17,109 bases of DNA, taken from contig JAGWHA010000012.1 of NCBI GenBank assembly GCA_028867095.1, positions 1 through 17,109 on the forward strand, in the 5' to 3' direction. The notes beneath the pieces are model-generated. The model was given only the letters and a program-made list of their open reading frames with translations. It ran no database searches and was not told where the DNA came from. The translations under genes and the position numbers were made by a program. The DNA comes from Microcaldota archaeon. GTDB taxonomy: Archaea; Micrarchaeota; Micrarchaeia; Micrarchaeales; CABMGC01. Positions 1 to 6,980 of the stretch are shown piece by piece; the first letter of the stretch is position 1; every line of letters starts with the position of its first letter.

Positions 1-127
1 AAGGTCGAAGCCGCACCCGAAACGAGAGACTTAGGGTGGTCGTATTACACGACTTTGATAGGGCGGGCGTGTAAGCATGAAGCTTCGGCGACATGCGAGC
101 GCACCGCTACTAAATCCTAACATCACA
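1..127 (+). rRNA. 23S rRNA, 3' end (partial)
   Basis: The sequence from about 54 to 115 follows the conserved last domain of large-subunit rRNA: a TTGATAGG block, then GTGTAAGC, a short hairpin around GCTTCGG, and ACTAA close to the end, in the same order as in bacterial and archaeal 23S genes. The first 53 bases contain a GTCGTATTACACGAC hairpin that fits the preceding helix. The 5' part of the gene lies outside the window. The exact 3' end is uncertain; about 120-130 is my estimate from the conserved elements. No 5S rRNA or tRNA follows directly, so 5S appears to be unlinked. Confidence 0.85.
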
Positions 128-144
128 AGCTCACTTCTCAATTT

Positions 145-160
145 TTCTTGTTTTCAAGAA
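145..160 (+). terminator. Hairpin with T-runs after the rRNA gene
   Basis: A perfect 6-bp stem (TTCTTG / CAAGAA) with a TTTT loop starts about 18 bases after the presumed 23S end and is preceded by a run of five T. It may be a termination or processing signal for the rRNA transcript. Archaeal terminators are mainly T-runs, so the stem itself may be incidental. Confidence 0.35.
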
Positions 161-234
161 TGCCTAGCGGAGCGCAATTTCTGGCAGTTTGCGCCATTTT
201 TAGCCGCCGCAGAAAAACGAAACGTTGGCGGAGG

Positions 235-244
235 TATTTAAATA
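235..244 (+). promoter_or_regulatory. TATA box before the small membrane protein
   Basis: TATTTAAATA is preceded by a GGCGGAGG stretch that could act as a BRE. Its centre is about 26 bases upstream of position 265, where a GTG/ATG/ATG cluster begins, so transcription should start at or just before the coding region. Confidence 0.5.
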
Positions 245-272
245 GGACGATACTAACAGGATTGGTGATGAT

Positions 273-575
273 GTGGGTGGAAGGGAACCGGGATTCGGTG
301 AATACGCGGGGAAGAAAGATAAGAATACTGTGAAGCAGGATAGCCCAGAAATCGCCTTGAAAGCTGCTATGAGGAAGGATGTACCTGTTTTCCTTGCGGC
401 AACGGCGGTGACGCTGATCTCCGTAGCGGAGATGGCGAGGGGAGGAGGTGAGGGATGGGCGTATTCAGCAATTGGAGGCGCTGTGGGAATGCTCGGAAGC
501 TTTGGGCACATGCTTGTCGCAAGAGTCAGGTTCGCGCTCGACACACTCTTTGACAATTCCTTTGAAGGGAGATAG
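273..575 (+). CDS. Small predicted membrane protein, unknown function
   Basis: This 100-aa ORF starts at GTG and ends in TAG. Two hydrophobic stretches, around residues 36-54 and 62-88, suggest two membrane segments, separated by a glycine-rich turn; the N-terminus is hydrophilic and rich in Lys, Asp and Glu. I recognise no family. A TATA box sits about 33 bases upstream. The start is doubtful: two ATG codons at 268 and 271 lie in another frame that ends at 333, so ribosomes on a leaderless mRNA would meet those first. A one-base frameshift or a later start is possible. The opposite-strand ORF over the same DNA looks like a shadow. It stands alone between the rRNA gene and the next promoter. 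Confidence 0.5.
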   Translation: MGGREPGFGEYAGKKDKNTVKQDSPEIALKAAMRKDVPVFLAATAVTLISVAEMARGGGEGWAYSAIGGAVGMLGSFGHMLVARVRFALDTLFDNSFEGR

Positions 576-607
576 CCGATAGTCTAATGAAACAAACAGC
601 GAGCTGA

Positions 608-638
608 AATATTTAAAGCCCAGGGATAGAGATTTATA
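608..638 (+). promoter_or_regulatory. Promoter region of the two-gene unknown operon
   Basis: Two TATA-like elements precede the start codon at 659: AATATTTAAA at about 608-617 and TTTATA at 633-638. The second lies about 24 bases from the ATG and would give an almost leaderless mRNA; the first would give a leader of about 20 bases. Confidence 0.5.
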
Positions 639-658
639 GAAAAAAGTGAGGCTAATCC

Positions 659-2002
659 ATGGTCAACGTATTTAGAAAAAATAAAAAGGAGAATACGAAT
701 CTGATGGGTGAGTCGGGACCAATGATGCAGAGGGTCTTTGGCCAGCGGGACCTAGAGCTCTTCTTCAAAGAGGTCAGGAATCAGGGAATGATCCGAAAAG
801 GCACGGCGGAGGAACTCGGAACTTATTTTGGATCCTTCAAGGGAGCCATCGAGTCCATGCACTCCCTCGTAGACGAGGAGGTGGAAAAGGAGGTGAATCT
901 GGTCAGAAACGGAAGAGACAGAACCTGGATCTACGATCTGAAAATGCACATAACAGAGTATGAGCAGCTAGTGGAGATACTCGAACACGCCAATTACTCC
1001 AAATATGAAACCTGCGCGATAAACGTCGGGATCATCGATGAGTTTTTTAAGAAGGTTGATAGAAATAGCGGGGCAATCAAATTGGAACTCAGAAAAGACA
1101 CAGTGTTTGGCATAAACCTTGATAATAATTTTAGGGAGCTAGTTGAGGTAACGGGATCGATAACGGAATGTTGGGACAGAAATGAGGAAAGGGACAGAAA
1201 ATTTAGGAGCCTTGTAGAAAAGTTGCGGGGAAGATATGTCTTGATGGACGAACTCTCGGCCAAAATACGTAGGGCAAAGCAGGCTGCAGATGAAGGGGAC
1301 ACGGAAGGAATAAAAAAGGCCAAGGAGTCGGTAAATAAAATAGCTTCGGATCGGAAGCGTGCCGGAGATTCCCTCAAGCTCGTCCAAGGCGAATTGGAGA
1401 GACTCTTTAAGCCCATAAATGGAAGGGTTTCGGAGAAATATGATTACGAATTCAGGTTTGACAAGCATTCAATCGGAAACTTCATACGAAACAACAAGGA
1501 GATACTTGAGCATTTTGACATCTTTGTTGCAAAGGTAAGGAGCCTAAGGGGGATGCTCCTTGCGCACAAGCTGGATCTGAACGAAAAGCTCGAACAGGGG
1601 GCATTGGCAGCGGCCGAGAAGATACTAAAGATGTGTGGAGACGAGGATGTTAGCCTCAAGGCCAAAAGAGGCCACGGCGGTGAGCAGGCTGAAGACGGTG
1701 TTGGGGGGCAGATTGACTTGTATGGCCTGATTAAAAAGGAGGAGGGGCTTGCGAGGTACATAGATGGCAAGGAGAAGCTGATAAAAGGTCTTGATGCGGC
1801 GATAGAGAGGGTACGCGAGCCGATGCTGGCAGCGGCAAAGCAGGTCGAAGAGCTTGTTGAGGAGCAGGATGAAATTAGAAGGAAGATTGTCTCCGCGCAG
1901 GAATCAGTCAAAAAATACGCTTCCGAGGAGTATGGGATAGAGATTGCCGTAAAAGGCGACGAACTCGTCCTTGCGCTTGGCCTCCCCGCAATAAGGGGAT
2001 AG
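659..2002 (+). CDS. Coiled-coil protein, unknown function (447 aa)
   Basis: The product is long, soluble and highly charged, with no signal peptide or membrane segment. Residues about 185-250 and 355-430 are rich in Lys, Glu and Arg with hydrophobic residues at heptad-like spacing, so much of the chain should be helical or coiled coil. A short Gly/His/Gln-rich linker (about 336-351) separates the two halves. I recognise no family and see no nucleotide-binding motif. Its TAG stop shares one base with the GTG start of the next gene, which implies translational coupling and a joint function. The layout, a long coiled-coil protein followed by a smaller helical partner, is compatible with a structural or chromosome-associated complex, but that is speculation. 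Confidence 0.85.
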   Translation: MVNVFRKNKKENTNLMGESGPMMQRVFGQRDLELFFKEVRNQGMIRKGTAEELGTYFGSFKGAIESMHSLVDEEVEKEVNLVRNGRDRTWIYDLKMHITEYEQLVEILEHANYSKYETCAINVGIIDEFFKKVDRNSGAIKLELRKDTVFGINLDNNFRELVEVTGSITECWDRNEERDRKFRSLVEKLRGRYVLMDELSAKIRRAKQAADEGDTEGIKKAKESVNKIASDRKRAGDSLKLVQGELERLFKPINGRVSEKYDYEFRFDKHSIGNFIRNNKEILEHFDIFVAKVRSLRGMLLAHKLDLNEKLEQGALAAAEKILKMCGDEDVSLKAKRGHGGEQAEDGVGGQIDLYGLIKKEEGLARYIDGKEKLIKGLDAAIERVREPMLAAAKQVEELVEEQDEIRRKIVSAQESVKKYASEEYGIEIAVKGDELVLALGLPAIRG

Positions 2003-2757
2003 TGGGAGAAATACAGGTTGATGAAATATTCAAGAATGGGGTTAATTATTCCGGGCTGCCCGACAACGGGATTAGAACAGAGCCGCTTGAAATTCTTATA
2101 GGTAGGGTGATACGCAAGGACCCAGACGAGGCGGCTGGCCGGATAAATAAGTTCCTGAATAAAAACGGAATTGGCGCTCTCAACGAGCTTGCAAGGAAAA
2201 GCCAGTTCGCGCTCTTTTTGAAGGCGACGTTGGATTCAAACTACTTCGGAAACATAGCGATTGAGGCCGAGATGAGAGCCTACAAGGAGGAGACGGCGGA
2301 GGAAAGCAGGAACGAGGCAATAAATAAGATTGCAAGGATGTTTCCCCAGATACTTGCAAATTATGAGGGAGTTGAGCGTTTCCAAAAGACGCACACCGCC
2401 CTTCAGATCTGGATGGGAATTGAGGCTGCAATCTCGATAGTGACATACCTTGATGAGGTGGGGGATTTGCTTGCGACCATAGGCCTGTTCAGCGAACGTC
2501 AGATCCATGACAAGCTTGATGCCCAAAAGAGACTCCTGTTGGCATACGACAATGAGCTCTACAAGTTTCACGACGGCGGGGATAGAGCGCTTAGGTGGAT
2601 AGACAGGTTCGGATACATGATCTCGAAGCCGATCCATATGGCATTTATGATAAAAAATAGGGTGATAAACAGCGAGAGGGAGTACGACGAGATCCCGTTC
2701 CTCTCGCTTGCAAGCTCCTTTGACATACTCCTGCAGAGGATACACGAGGAGGGCTAA
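2002..2757 (+). CDS. Helical protein coupled to the upstream coiled-coil gene (251 aa)
   Basis: The start is GTG at 2002, overlapping the previous stop by one base; there is no better start nearby. The product is mostly alpha-helical, soluble and without cysteines. A moderately hydrophobic helix occurs at about residues 132-164 (it contains GIEAAISIVTYLDEVGDLLA), but charged residues argue against a true membrane segment. I find no recognisable motif. It ends in TAA, 39 bases before the HD-domain gene, so the three genes may be one transcript; I see no good TATA box in that gap. It is probably a partner of the 447-aa product. Confidence 0.82.
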   Translation: MGEIQVDEIFKNGVNYSGLPDNGIRTEPLEILIGRVIRKDPDEAAGRINKFLNKNGIGALNELARKSQFALFLKATLDSNYFGNIAIEAEMRAYKEETAEESRNEAINKIARMFPQILANYEGVERFQKTHTALQIWMGIEAAISIVTYLDEVGDLLATIGLFSERQIHDKLDAQKRLLLAYDNELYKFHDGGDRALRWIDRFGYMISKPIHMAFMIKNRVINSEREYDEIPFLSLASSFDILLQRIHEEG

Positions 2758-2796
2758 GGGCGATAGCTACAAAAGCCTGATTTCTCATATCTCATT

Positions 2797-3366
2797 ATGC
2801 AAAAGACCTCCTTTGACGGAATAATAGACGATTTCCTGCAGCACACAATAGGAAGGATGACTGCAATCCAAAGGTACAACACCCGCCAGATAATAAAGCC
2901 GCAGAATGTCATGGAGCATGAGGGATCTGTGGCGTTTATAGCGATGGTTCTCTCAGACTATCTTAACGCAAAGGGGATAAAAAATGACACGGAGAAAGTT
3001 CTGCGGATCGCAATAACTCACGACAAGGATGAGGTTGTATCTGGGGACATAAACTTCGTGGCTAAGTACAGCCATGGTCAGCTATCAGAGGACCTAAGGT
3101 CGAGCTTGGACAATCTTGGGGAGTATGTGATAAAGCAGCTATACGGAAGGATAAACAACAAGAAACTCTCCGAGAAATACTACAATCTCTACAAGGAGGA
3201 AAAGAAGAAGACGAGCGTTGAGTCCAAGATCGTCAAGATGGCGGACTGGATAGACGTCATCATCTACGCAAGGCAGGAGCAGGCTCTGGGGAACAAGGGA
3301 ATGTCTGATGCGGAGAGAAATGCCCGAGTGAGATTCGTGAAGGTCTTTAGGCAGATTACCAAATAG
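2797..3366 (+). CDS. HD-domain phosphohydrolase, YfbR-like 5'-deoxynucleotidase
   Basis: This 189-aa protein has the metal-binding pattern of the HD superfamily: H41 in a VMEHEGSVAFIA segment, H75-D76 in the THDKDEVVSGD motif, and D150 in KMADWIDV. The RYNTR and KPQNVMEH segments and the acidic EVVSGD stretch resemble the YfbR/HDDC2 group, which removes phosphate from deoxynucleoside 5'-monophosphates with a divalent metal. Length is normal for that group. The gene lies tail to tail, only 2 bp away, with a dCTP deaminase/dUTPase-fold gene, so both may act on deoxynucleotide pools (dNMP turnover and dUTP removal). Substrate specificity cannot be read from the sequence. Confidence 0.85.
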   Translation: MQKTSFDGIIDDFLQHTIGRMTAIQRYNTRQIIKPQNVMEHEGSVAFIAMVLSDYLNAKGIKNDTEKVLRIAITHDKDEVVSGDINFVAKYSHGQLSEDLRSSLDNLGEYVIKQLYGRINNKKLSEKYYNLYKEEKKKTSVESKIVKMADWIDVIIYARQEQALGNKGMSDAERNARVRFVKVFRQITK

Positions 3367-3368
3367 CT

Positions 3369-3830
3369 CTACTTCTGGTGCTGCCAGTGGTGCTTGTCGG
3401 AAGTCCCATAGGGAGTCTCTGATCCGGATGCCATCTTTGAGACAATCATGTGGATCACGCCCTCGTCCAGCTTGATGGGGACGGTCTCGCTGCTGAGGTT
3501 CTTTATCGAGGCGATTATCTTTCCGTGGAAGCCGCTGTCAATCACCGCAAACAGTCCCAGAAGCCCCTGCCTTGTGAATCTGCTCCTGAGCAGCATGAGT
3601 GCCATGTAGCCGTTTGGCATGCCAAGGGTCTCGATCGTCTTCACCCTTATTAGCTCGTTTGGCTTTATCTCGTAGACCTTGTCAGCCACGGTCTTTCCCT
3701 CCCTGTCGATCACCTCTATTGCCATGTCATATCCGTTTGGGGTCAGCTGGGCCTCCCTGTAAGGCTCGATCACAAACGGATTGCTCTCTCGCTTCATCAT
3801 CTCCTTGAGGTCTTTGTCGCTTAGGAACAT
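3369..3830 (-). CDS. dcd: dCTP deaminase / dUTPase-fold protein
   Basis: The protein has the trimeric dUTPase/dCTP deaminase fold signature: an MFLSDKDL start, a GYDM motif, LLRSRFTR matching the family's GRSSLAR phosphate-binding segment, AVIDSGFHGKI matching the IDPGW/IDSDY motif, and a C-terminal YGTSDKHHWQ resembling the family's lid. In dCTP deaminases a catalytic Glu lies ten residues after the motif Asp; here that place holds Ser, while the Asp is kept. This points towards dUTPase activity rather than deamination. I chose ATG at 3830 because archaeal members usually start M-hydrophobic-LSD-K/R-D; an in-frame ATG at 3851 would add seven residues and overlap the rhodanese gene by 14 bp. 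It is probably cotranscribed with that gene. Confidence 0.85.
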   Translation of the reverse strand: MFLSDKDLKEMMKRESNPFVIEPYREAQLTPNGYDMAIEVIDREGKTVADKVYEIKPNELIRVKTIETLGMPNGYMALMLLRSRFTRQGLLGLFAVIDSGFHGKIIASIKNLSSETVPIKLDEGVIHMIVSKMASGSETPYGTSDKHHWQHQK

Positions 3831-3837
3831 AAAATCA

Positions 3838-4158
3838 CTAGTAATTTTCACCGATTATCGCAGCCACTCCCCCTTTTAGGCTGTACGCCTCGATGTTCTT
3901 CCCCTTAAGGAACTTCGCAACCGCAAGCGAGGTCCTGCCGTGCGGGCAGACAATCACGCAGTCCTTTAGCACCTTGAGCTTGTCGTCTCTGAACATCCTT
4001 ATTTCGGAGCCCTCGATTGCAAGCACCTGCGTATCGCTCACATCGAGTATCTCAGGGATTGCGACCCTTGTCGGGCCCCCGATCCAGACGAACTTCTTTC
4101 CGCTCGCCTCGATCATCTTCTTTGCCTCCTCAAGGTCGACTTCCTTTATATCGTTCAT
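3838..4158 (-). CDS. Rhodanese-like domain protein
   Basis: This 106-aa protein is a single small rhodanese-like domain. The core VIVCPHGRTSLAVAKFLK places Cys71 at the tip of the active-site loop, followed by a helix and a LKGGVAAI segment typical of the end of rhodanese domains. The loop is CPHGRTS rather than the usual C-x-x-G-x-R-S, with the Arg moved one place, so sulfurtransferase activity is likely but not certain; a persulfide carrier or phosphatase-like role is possible. It has no signal peptide. It lies 4 bp after the surface-protein gene and 7 bp before the dCTP deaminase start, so the three read as one leftward operon. Confidence 0.8.
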   Translation of the reverse strand: MNDIKEVDLEEAKKMIEASGKKFVWIGGPTRVAIPEILDVSDTQVLAIEGSEIRMFRDDKLKVLKDCVIVCPHGRTSLAVAKFLKGKNIEAYSLKGGVAAIIGENY

Positions 4159-4162
4159 CTGA

Positions 4163-5023
4163 TCACTGGGTTGAGTTTGTTACTGGTGCAGGGAGCGCCC
4201 TTATCGCAGCGTCTGACACGGCATTGCTTGTTGCGGATTGCACAAGGTTGAGCATGACCGAGCTCACGGTTGAATTCTTGTTGTTTGCGCTGAAGGAGAA
4301 TGCGAAGGTTACCGGGAGGTTGTTCTCGAGCGCGATGCACGACTGCAAATTGCCAGAGCCCTGCGAGCTGCTTCCCAGCCCTTGGGATGCCTGGCTTAGG
4401 ACTAGCGTTGAGTTCGTGAAGACACATGAGACTTGGTTGTACTCGCTTGGGTAGTAGCTGCTCACGCTTAGCGTCATGTTTGAGGTTATCAGCGAGAGGA
4501 GGTTGAAGAGTGTCAAGGTCGAAGAATCTCCGCCCCACCTCTGGAAGCACTGGGGCGCAGAGCTCTTGTTTAGGGGGTTGCTCGGTGCGCAGATATACGT
4601 AACGTTCCCGATTCGGATAATTGAGGCGTTGATGCCCCCCACTACCGGAAGTCCTGTGAGCGATGCCCAGATCCTTGAGTCGTTGCCAAACTTCTGGTTG
4701 TTGATAACCATAGGAACGGCAACTGGGACTGAGACGCCTCCGATCTTTGCGGTGATCAGCGCCTTTCCGCTGTATGTTACGTTGAACTGAGAGCTCTGGT
4801 TCTGCGGCTCTGAGAGCATGCTCGGAGTGAGTTGGCCGCTAGATAGGGACTGATATAGCATGCTGCCCTTTAGCTGGGCAACGGCTGCCGAGCTGCTTGC
4901 CGAAAGGTCTGGCAGCTGCTGGGGCGCAGAGCCCTGGAGGCTCACATAGTATAGCGTGCCTGCTGCCGCTCCGATAATTATCACAATTATAAACGCGATT
5001 AGTCCTATCCCGATTGCTTTCAT
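4163..5023 (-). CDS. Membrane-anchored extracellular protein with many N-glycosylation sequons
   Basis: The 286-aa product begins with a strong hydrophobic segment (residues about 4-29, IGLIAFIIVIIIGAAAG) that should anchor it in the membrane with the rest outside. The outer part is rich in Ser, Thr and Asn and holds about ten N-X-S/T sequons (for example NQSS, NVTY, NDSR, NASI, NVTY, NMTL, NSTL), as expected for a glycosylated archaeal surface protein. Four cysteines may form disulfides. I recognise no family. The gene opens a leftward operon with the rhodanese and dcd genes; its TATA element at 5047-5052 is about 26 bases from the ATG, giving a leaderless mRNA. It ends in TGA. Confidence 0.82.
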   Translation of the reverse strand: MKAIGIGLIAFIIVIIIGAAAGTLYYVSLQGSAPQQLPDLSASSSAAVAQLKGSMLYQSLSSGQLTPSMLSEPQNQSSQFNVTYSGKALITAKIGGVSVPVAVPMVINNQKFGNDSRIWASLTGLPVVGGINASIIRIGNVTYICAPSNPLNKSSAPQCFQRWGGDSSTLTLFNLLSLITSNMTLSVSSYYPSEYNQVSCVFTNSTLVLSQASQGLGSSSQGSGNLQSCIALENNLPVTFAFSFSANNKNSTVSSVMLNLVQSATSNAVSDAAIRALPAPVTNSTQ

Positions 5024-5046
5024 AATAGTAGTTTATTGGGAAAAGA

Positions 5047-5052
5047 TTTATA
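5047..5052. promoter_or_regulatory. Shared TATA element between divergent genes
   Basis: TTTATA read rightward and TATAAA read leftward occupy the same bases. The leftward ATG (5023) is about 26 bases away, matching a leaderless start; the rightward ATG (5091) is about 41 away, leaving a leader of about 15 bases with a GAGAG stretch. No other TATA-like sequence is obvious in the 67-bp gap, so one site may serve both genes. Confidence 0.5.
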
Positions 5053-5090
5053 GGTAAGCGTGCCAAGTTTTACCTGAGAGATGTGAGATT

Positions 5091-5825
5091 ATGGACGTCA
5101 TAGTTCTATGCGGAGGCTTTGGGACCAGGATGGAGCCGATAGGCCTGTTCATACCCAAGGCGCTCCTGCCGATTAGGGGAAGGCCGCTGCTAGACCACAT
5201 CGTGGAGGACCTTGGGCGCTATAGGCAGGTAGAGCGGATAATAGTCAACACTAACAGCAGGTTTGCTGACCAGTTCGAGTACTACGTCAACTTAAAGAAC
5301 GCTTCAGGTTTCGCAAAGAAGATTGAGCTGCTAATTGAGCCGACAAAGCACAACGGGGAGAAGCTGGGGCAGATAAAGGGGATTGAGTATGTGATCAAGA
5401 ACTCGAAGGTGAGTTCAGATATCATGATAGTGTCCGGGGACAACTACTTCGACTTCAAGCTGAGCGATTTGATAAACCATTTTGAGAAGAGCAGGAAGCC
5501 GACGCTTGGGCTCTATGAAACAGGCTCCATGGAGCTCCTCACAAGGTCCGGGGTCCTAAACGTGCAGGGAAATGTTATAACTGAATTCGAGGAGAAACCT
5601 GCGAAGCCCAAATCCAATCTTCTGAGCATGGGGATTTATCTCTTCCCGAAGGAGATGATAGGGCTCTTTGACGACTACATGAAAGGGAACTCCAACCACG
5701 ACTCGATGGGCTATTTCATTAAGTGGCTGGTAGATAGGCAGGAGACGCACGGCGTCAAGTGCAAGGGGATCTGGGTTGACATCGGAACCATTGAGGCGTA
5801 CAAGAAGGTATTCGAGACCAGGTAG
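5091..5825 (+). CDS. Sugar-nucleotide pyrophosphorylase (NDP-sugar nucleotidyltransferase)
   Basis: The 244-aa protein is a single GT-A-like nucleotidyltransferase domain. Residues 7-14 (CGGFGTRM) form the nucleotide-binding loop, and FIPKALLPI carries the conserved Lys of the PKxLLPI motif. SGDNYFDF holds the metal-binding Asp, EEKP is the sugar-binding motif, and WVDIGTIEAY ends the domain. It should join an NTP and a sugar 1-phosphate to give an NDP-sugar and pyrophosphate, as in glucose-1-phosphate thymidylyl- or uridylyltransferases; the sugar cannot be told. There is no C-terminal left-handed helix domain, so it is the short form. It could feed glycosylation of surface proteins such as its divergent neighbour. 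It converges with the next gene, 4 bp apart. Confidence 0.9.
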   Translation: MDVIVLCGGFGTRMEPIGLFIPKALLPIRGRPLLDHIVEDLGRYRQVERIIVNTNSRFADQFEYYVNLKNASGFAKKIELLIEPTKHNGEKLGQIKGIEYVIKNSKVSSDIMIVSGDNYFDFKLSDLINHFEKSRKPTLGLYETGSMELLTRSGVLNVQGNVITEFEEKPAKPKSNLLSMGIYLFPKEMIGLFDDYMKGNSNHDSMGYFIKWLVDRQETHGVKCKGIWVDIGTIEAYKKVFETR

Positions 5826-5829
5826 TTTC

Positions 5830-6090
5830 CTAGATCGATAGCTGCAGGTTCTGGAACTCGGCGATTTGTGGATATTCTCTAACTAGCAGCTTTAGTGCCG
5901 TCTTGGCAAACGGGCGGTCCTTGCTTGATGCATCCCTGAGAGCACAGACCGCAGAATCCACCGCTCTCTGCTTGTCTGAATCCCCCTTTTTAAACACTTT
6001 TGAGAATGCCCAGACAAAGTGCCTGCCCGGAGCCGGGTTTTCGCTGTCAGTATTCTGGTGGACTATGAAGAGCTGGTTGAAGGCGGGCAT
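5830..6090 (-). CDS. Small conserved-looking orphan protein (86 aa)
   Basis: This 86-aa leftward ORF starts at ATG 6090 and ends in TAG 4 bp from the pyrophosphorylase stop. It has no signal peptide, membrane segment or metal motif. The second half (residues about 34-75) is helical with alternating charged and Ala/Leu residues, and reads like a small alpha-helical repeat fold. An ATTTTAA element about 27 bases upstream could serve as its promoter. A shorter rightward ORF overlaps it but lacks a promoter and a convincing composition. Function unknown. Confidence 0.6.
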   Translation of the reverse strand: MPAFNQLFIVHQNTDSENPAPGRHFVWAFSKVFKKGDSDKQRAVDSAVCALRDASSKDRPFAKTALKLLVREYPQIAEFQNLQLSI

Positions 6091-6134
6091 TTAAGCAGTT
6101 TAATTGGGGAGGTTAAAATTTTAGAATGATGGCA

Positions 6135-6929
6135 TCAGGCTCGGTTTACAAGATAGTCCATTATGGAATTGTGCTTTGCCTTCTTCGCATAGTCAAGCGC
6201 ACTCATCCCGCTCTGGTCCTTGAGCAATGTGTTTGCTCCGTGCTCGACAAGATATATTACGATCTCTATCTTCCCCTTCTCTGCGACATACATCAGAGCG
6301 GTCTTGCCGAAGTTGTTCTTCTTGTCGACGTTGAAATGAAGGCTCTCAAGAAGGTGCTGCACCACGCGGAGGTTGCTGGTTTCGGCTGCGACGAGGAGCG
6401 CGTCCTGTCCGTAGCTGTTTGCGTCGTGGATGTCCTTGGATCTTGACGCGATGTATGAGACGACATCCATGTTGCCCGACATTATCGCATGCATGAAGAC
6501 CGTGTTGCCGTTGTTGTCCGCCTCGTTGAAGTCTGCGGCATGCTCAACCAGATATTTAACAACAGTGAAGTGCCCTCGCTCCGATGAGAGCATGAGCGAG
6601 GTATATCCGTTCTTCTCCTTGGCGTTGACGTACGCGCCGCTCTGCAAAAGCAGCATCACAGCGTCAATGTTGCCGTTCTCGCTCGCCTGGATGAGCGGGG
6701 TGTAGCCCTGCTTGTTTGCGATGTTTACATCGGCGCCCTTTTCTATAAGAAACGAGAGCGCCTCATCCCCCAAGGTCGAGTAGCAGGCATACATGAGCGC
6801 GGTGTTGTTCTCCTCGTCAACCGAGTTAATGTTAGTGCCGGAGGCTAGAAGAGTTCTGATAAGGTCCATGTCCCCGGTAAATGCGGCGTCGAAGATTGTG
6901 CTTGACGAGCTTGTCGCTGCTGATTCCAT
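6135..6929 (-). CDS. Ankyrin-repeat protein (8 repeats)
   Basis: Nearly all of the 264 residues are ankyrin repeats of about 33 aa. Repeat starts are visible near residues 10, 43, 76, 109, 142, 174, 208 and 241, with the usual TALM/TPLI turns, a G-x-x-x-x-V/I-x-x-L-L helix and A/D-x-N hairpins such as GADVNIANKQGYTPL. The first repeat is poorer and the last is cut short. Ankyrin stacks bind other proteins. There is no signal peptide, so it is either cytoplasmic or exported without a classical signal. It is transcribed alone from a TATA box 26 bases before the ATG. Confidence 0.92.
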   Translation of the reverse strand: MESAATSSSSTIFDAAFTGDMDLIRTLLASGTNINSVDEENNTALMYACYSTLGDEALSFLIEKGADVNIANKQGYTPLIQASENGNIDAVMLLLQSGAYVNAKEKNGYTSLMLSSERGHFTVVKYLVEHAADFNEADNNGNTVFMHAIMSGNMDVVSYIASRSKDIHDANSYGQDALLVAAETSNLRVVQHLLESLHFNVDKKNNFGKTALMYVAEKGKIEIVIYLVEHGANTLLKDQSGMSALDYAKKAKHNSIMDYLVNRA

Positions 6930-6950
6930 ATAAGTTGTTCTCTTTTAAGG

Positions 6951-6958
6951 TATAAATA
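6951..6958 (-). promoter_or_regulatory. TATA box of the ankyrin gene
   Basis: Read leftward this is TTTATTTATA followed by CC. Its centre is about 26 bases before the ATG at 6929, so the transcript should start at the start codon. Confidence 0.6.
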
Positions 6959-6980
6959 AAGAGCGTGGCAGAGGAGCTGA

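Noticed and set aside
265..353. C/D box small RNA beginning with GTGATGA
   Set aside because: A C-box-like GTGATGA is present but there is no CTGA D box at a usable distance.
200..556. Leftward 118-aa ORF opposite the small membrane protein
   Set aside because: It has no promoter, a Ser/Pro-rich composition typical of antisense frames, and runs against the TATA box at 235.
4017..4454. Rightward ORF across the rhodanese and surface-protein genes
   Set aside because: It crosses a real gene boundary on the other strand and has no domain pattern; the leftward genes are clearly coding.
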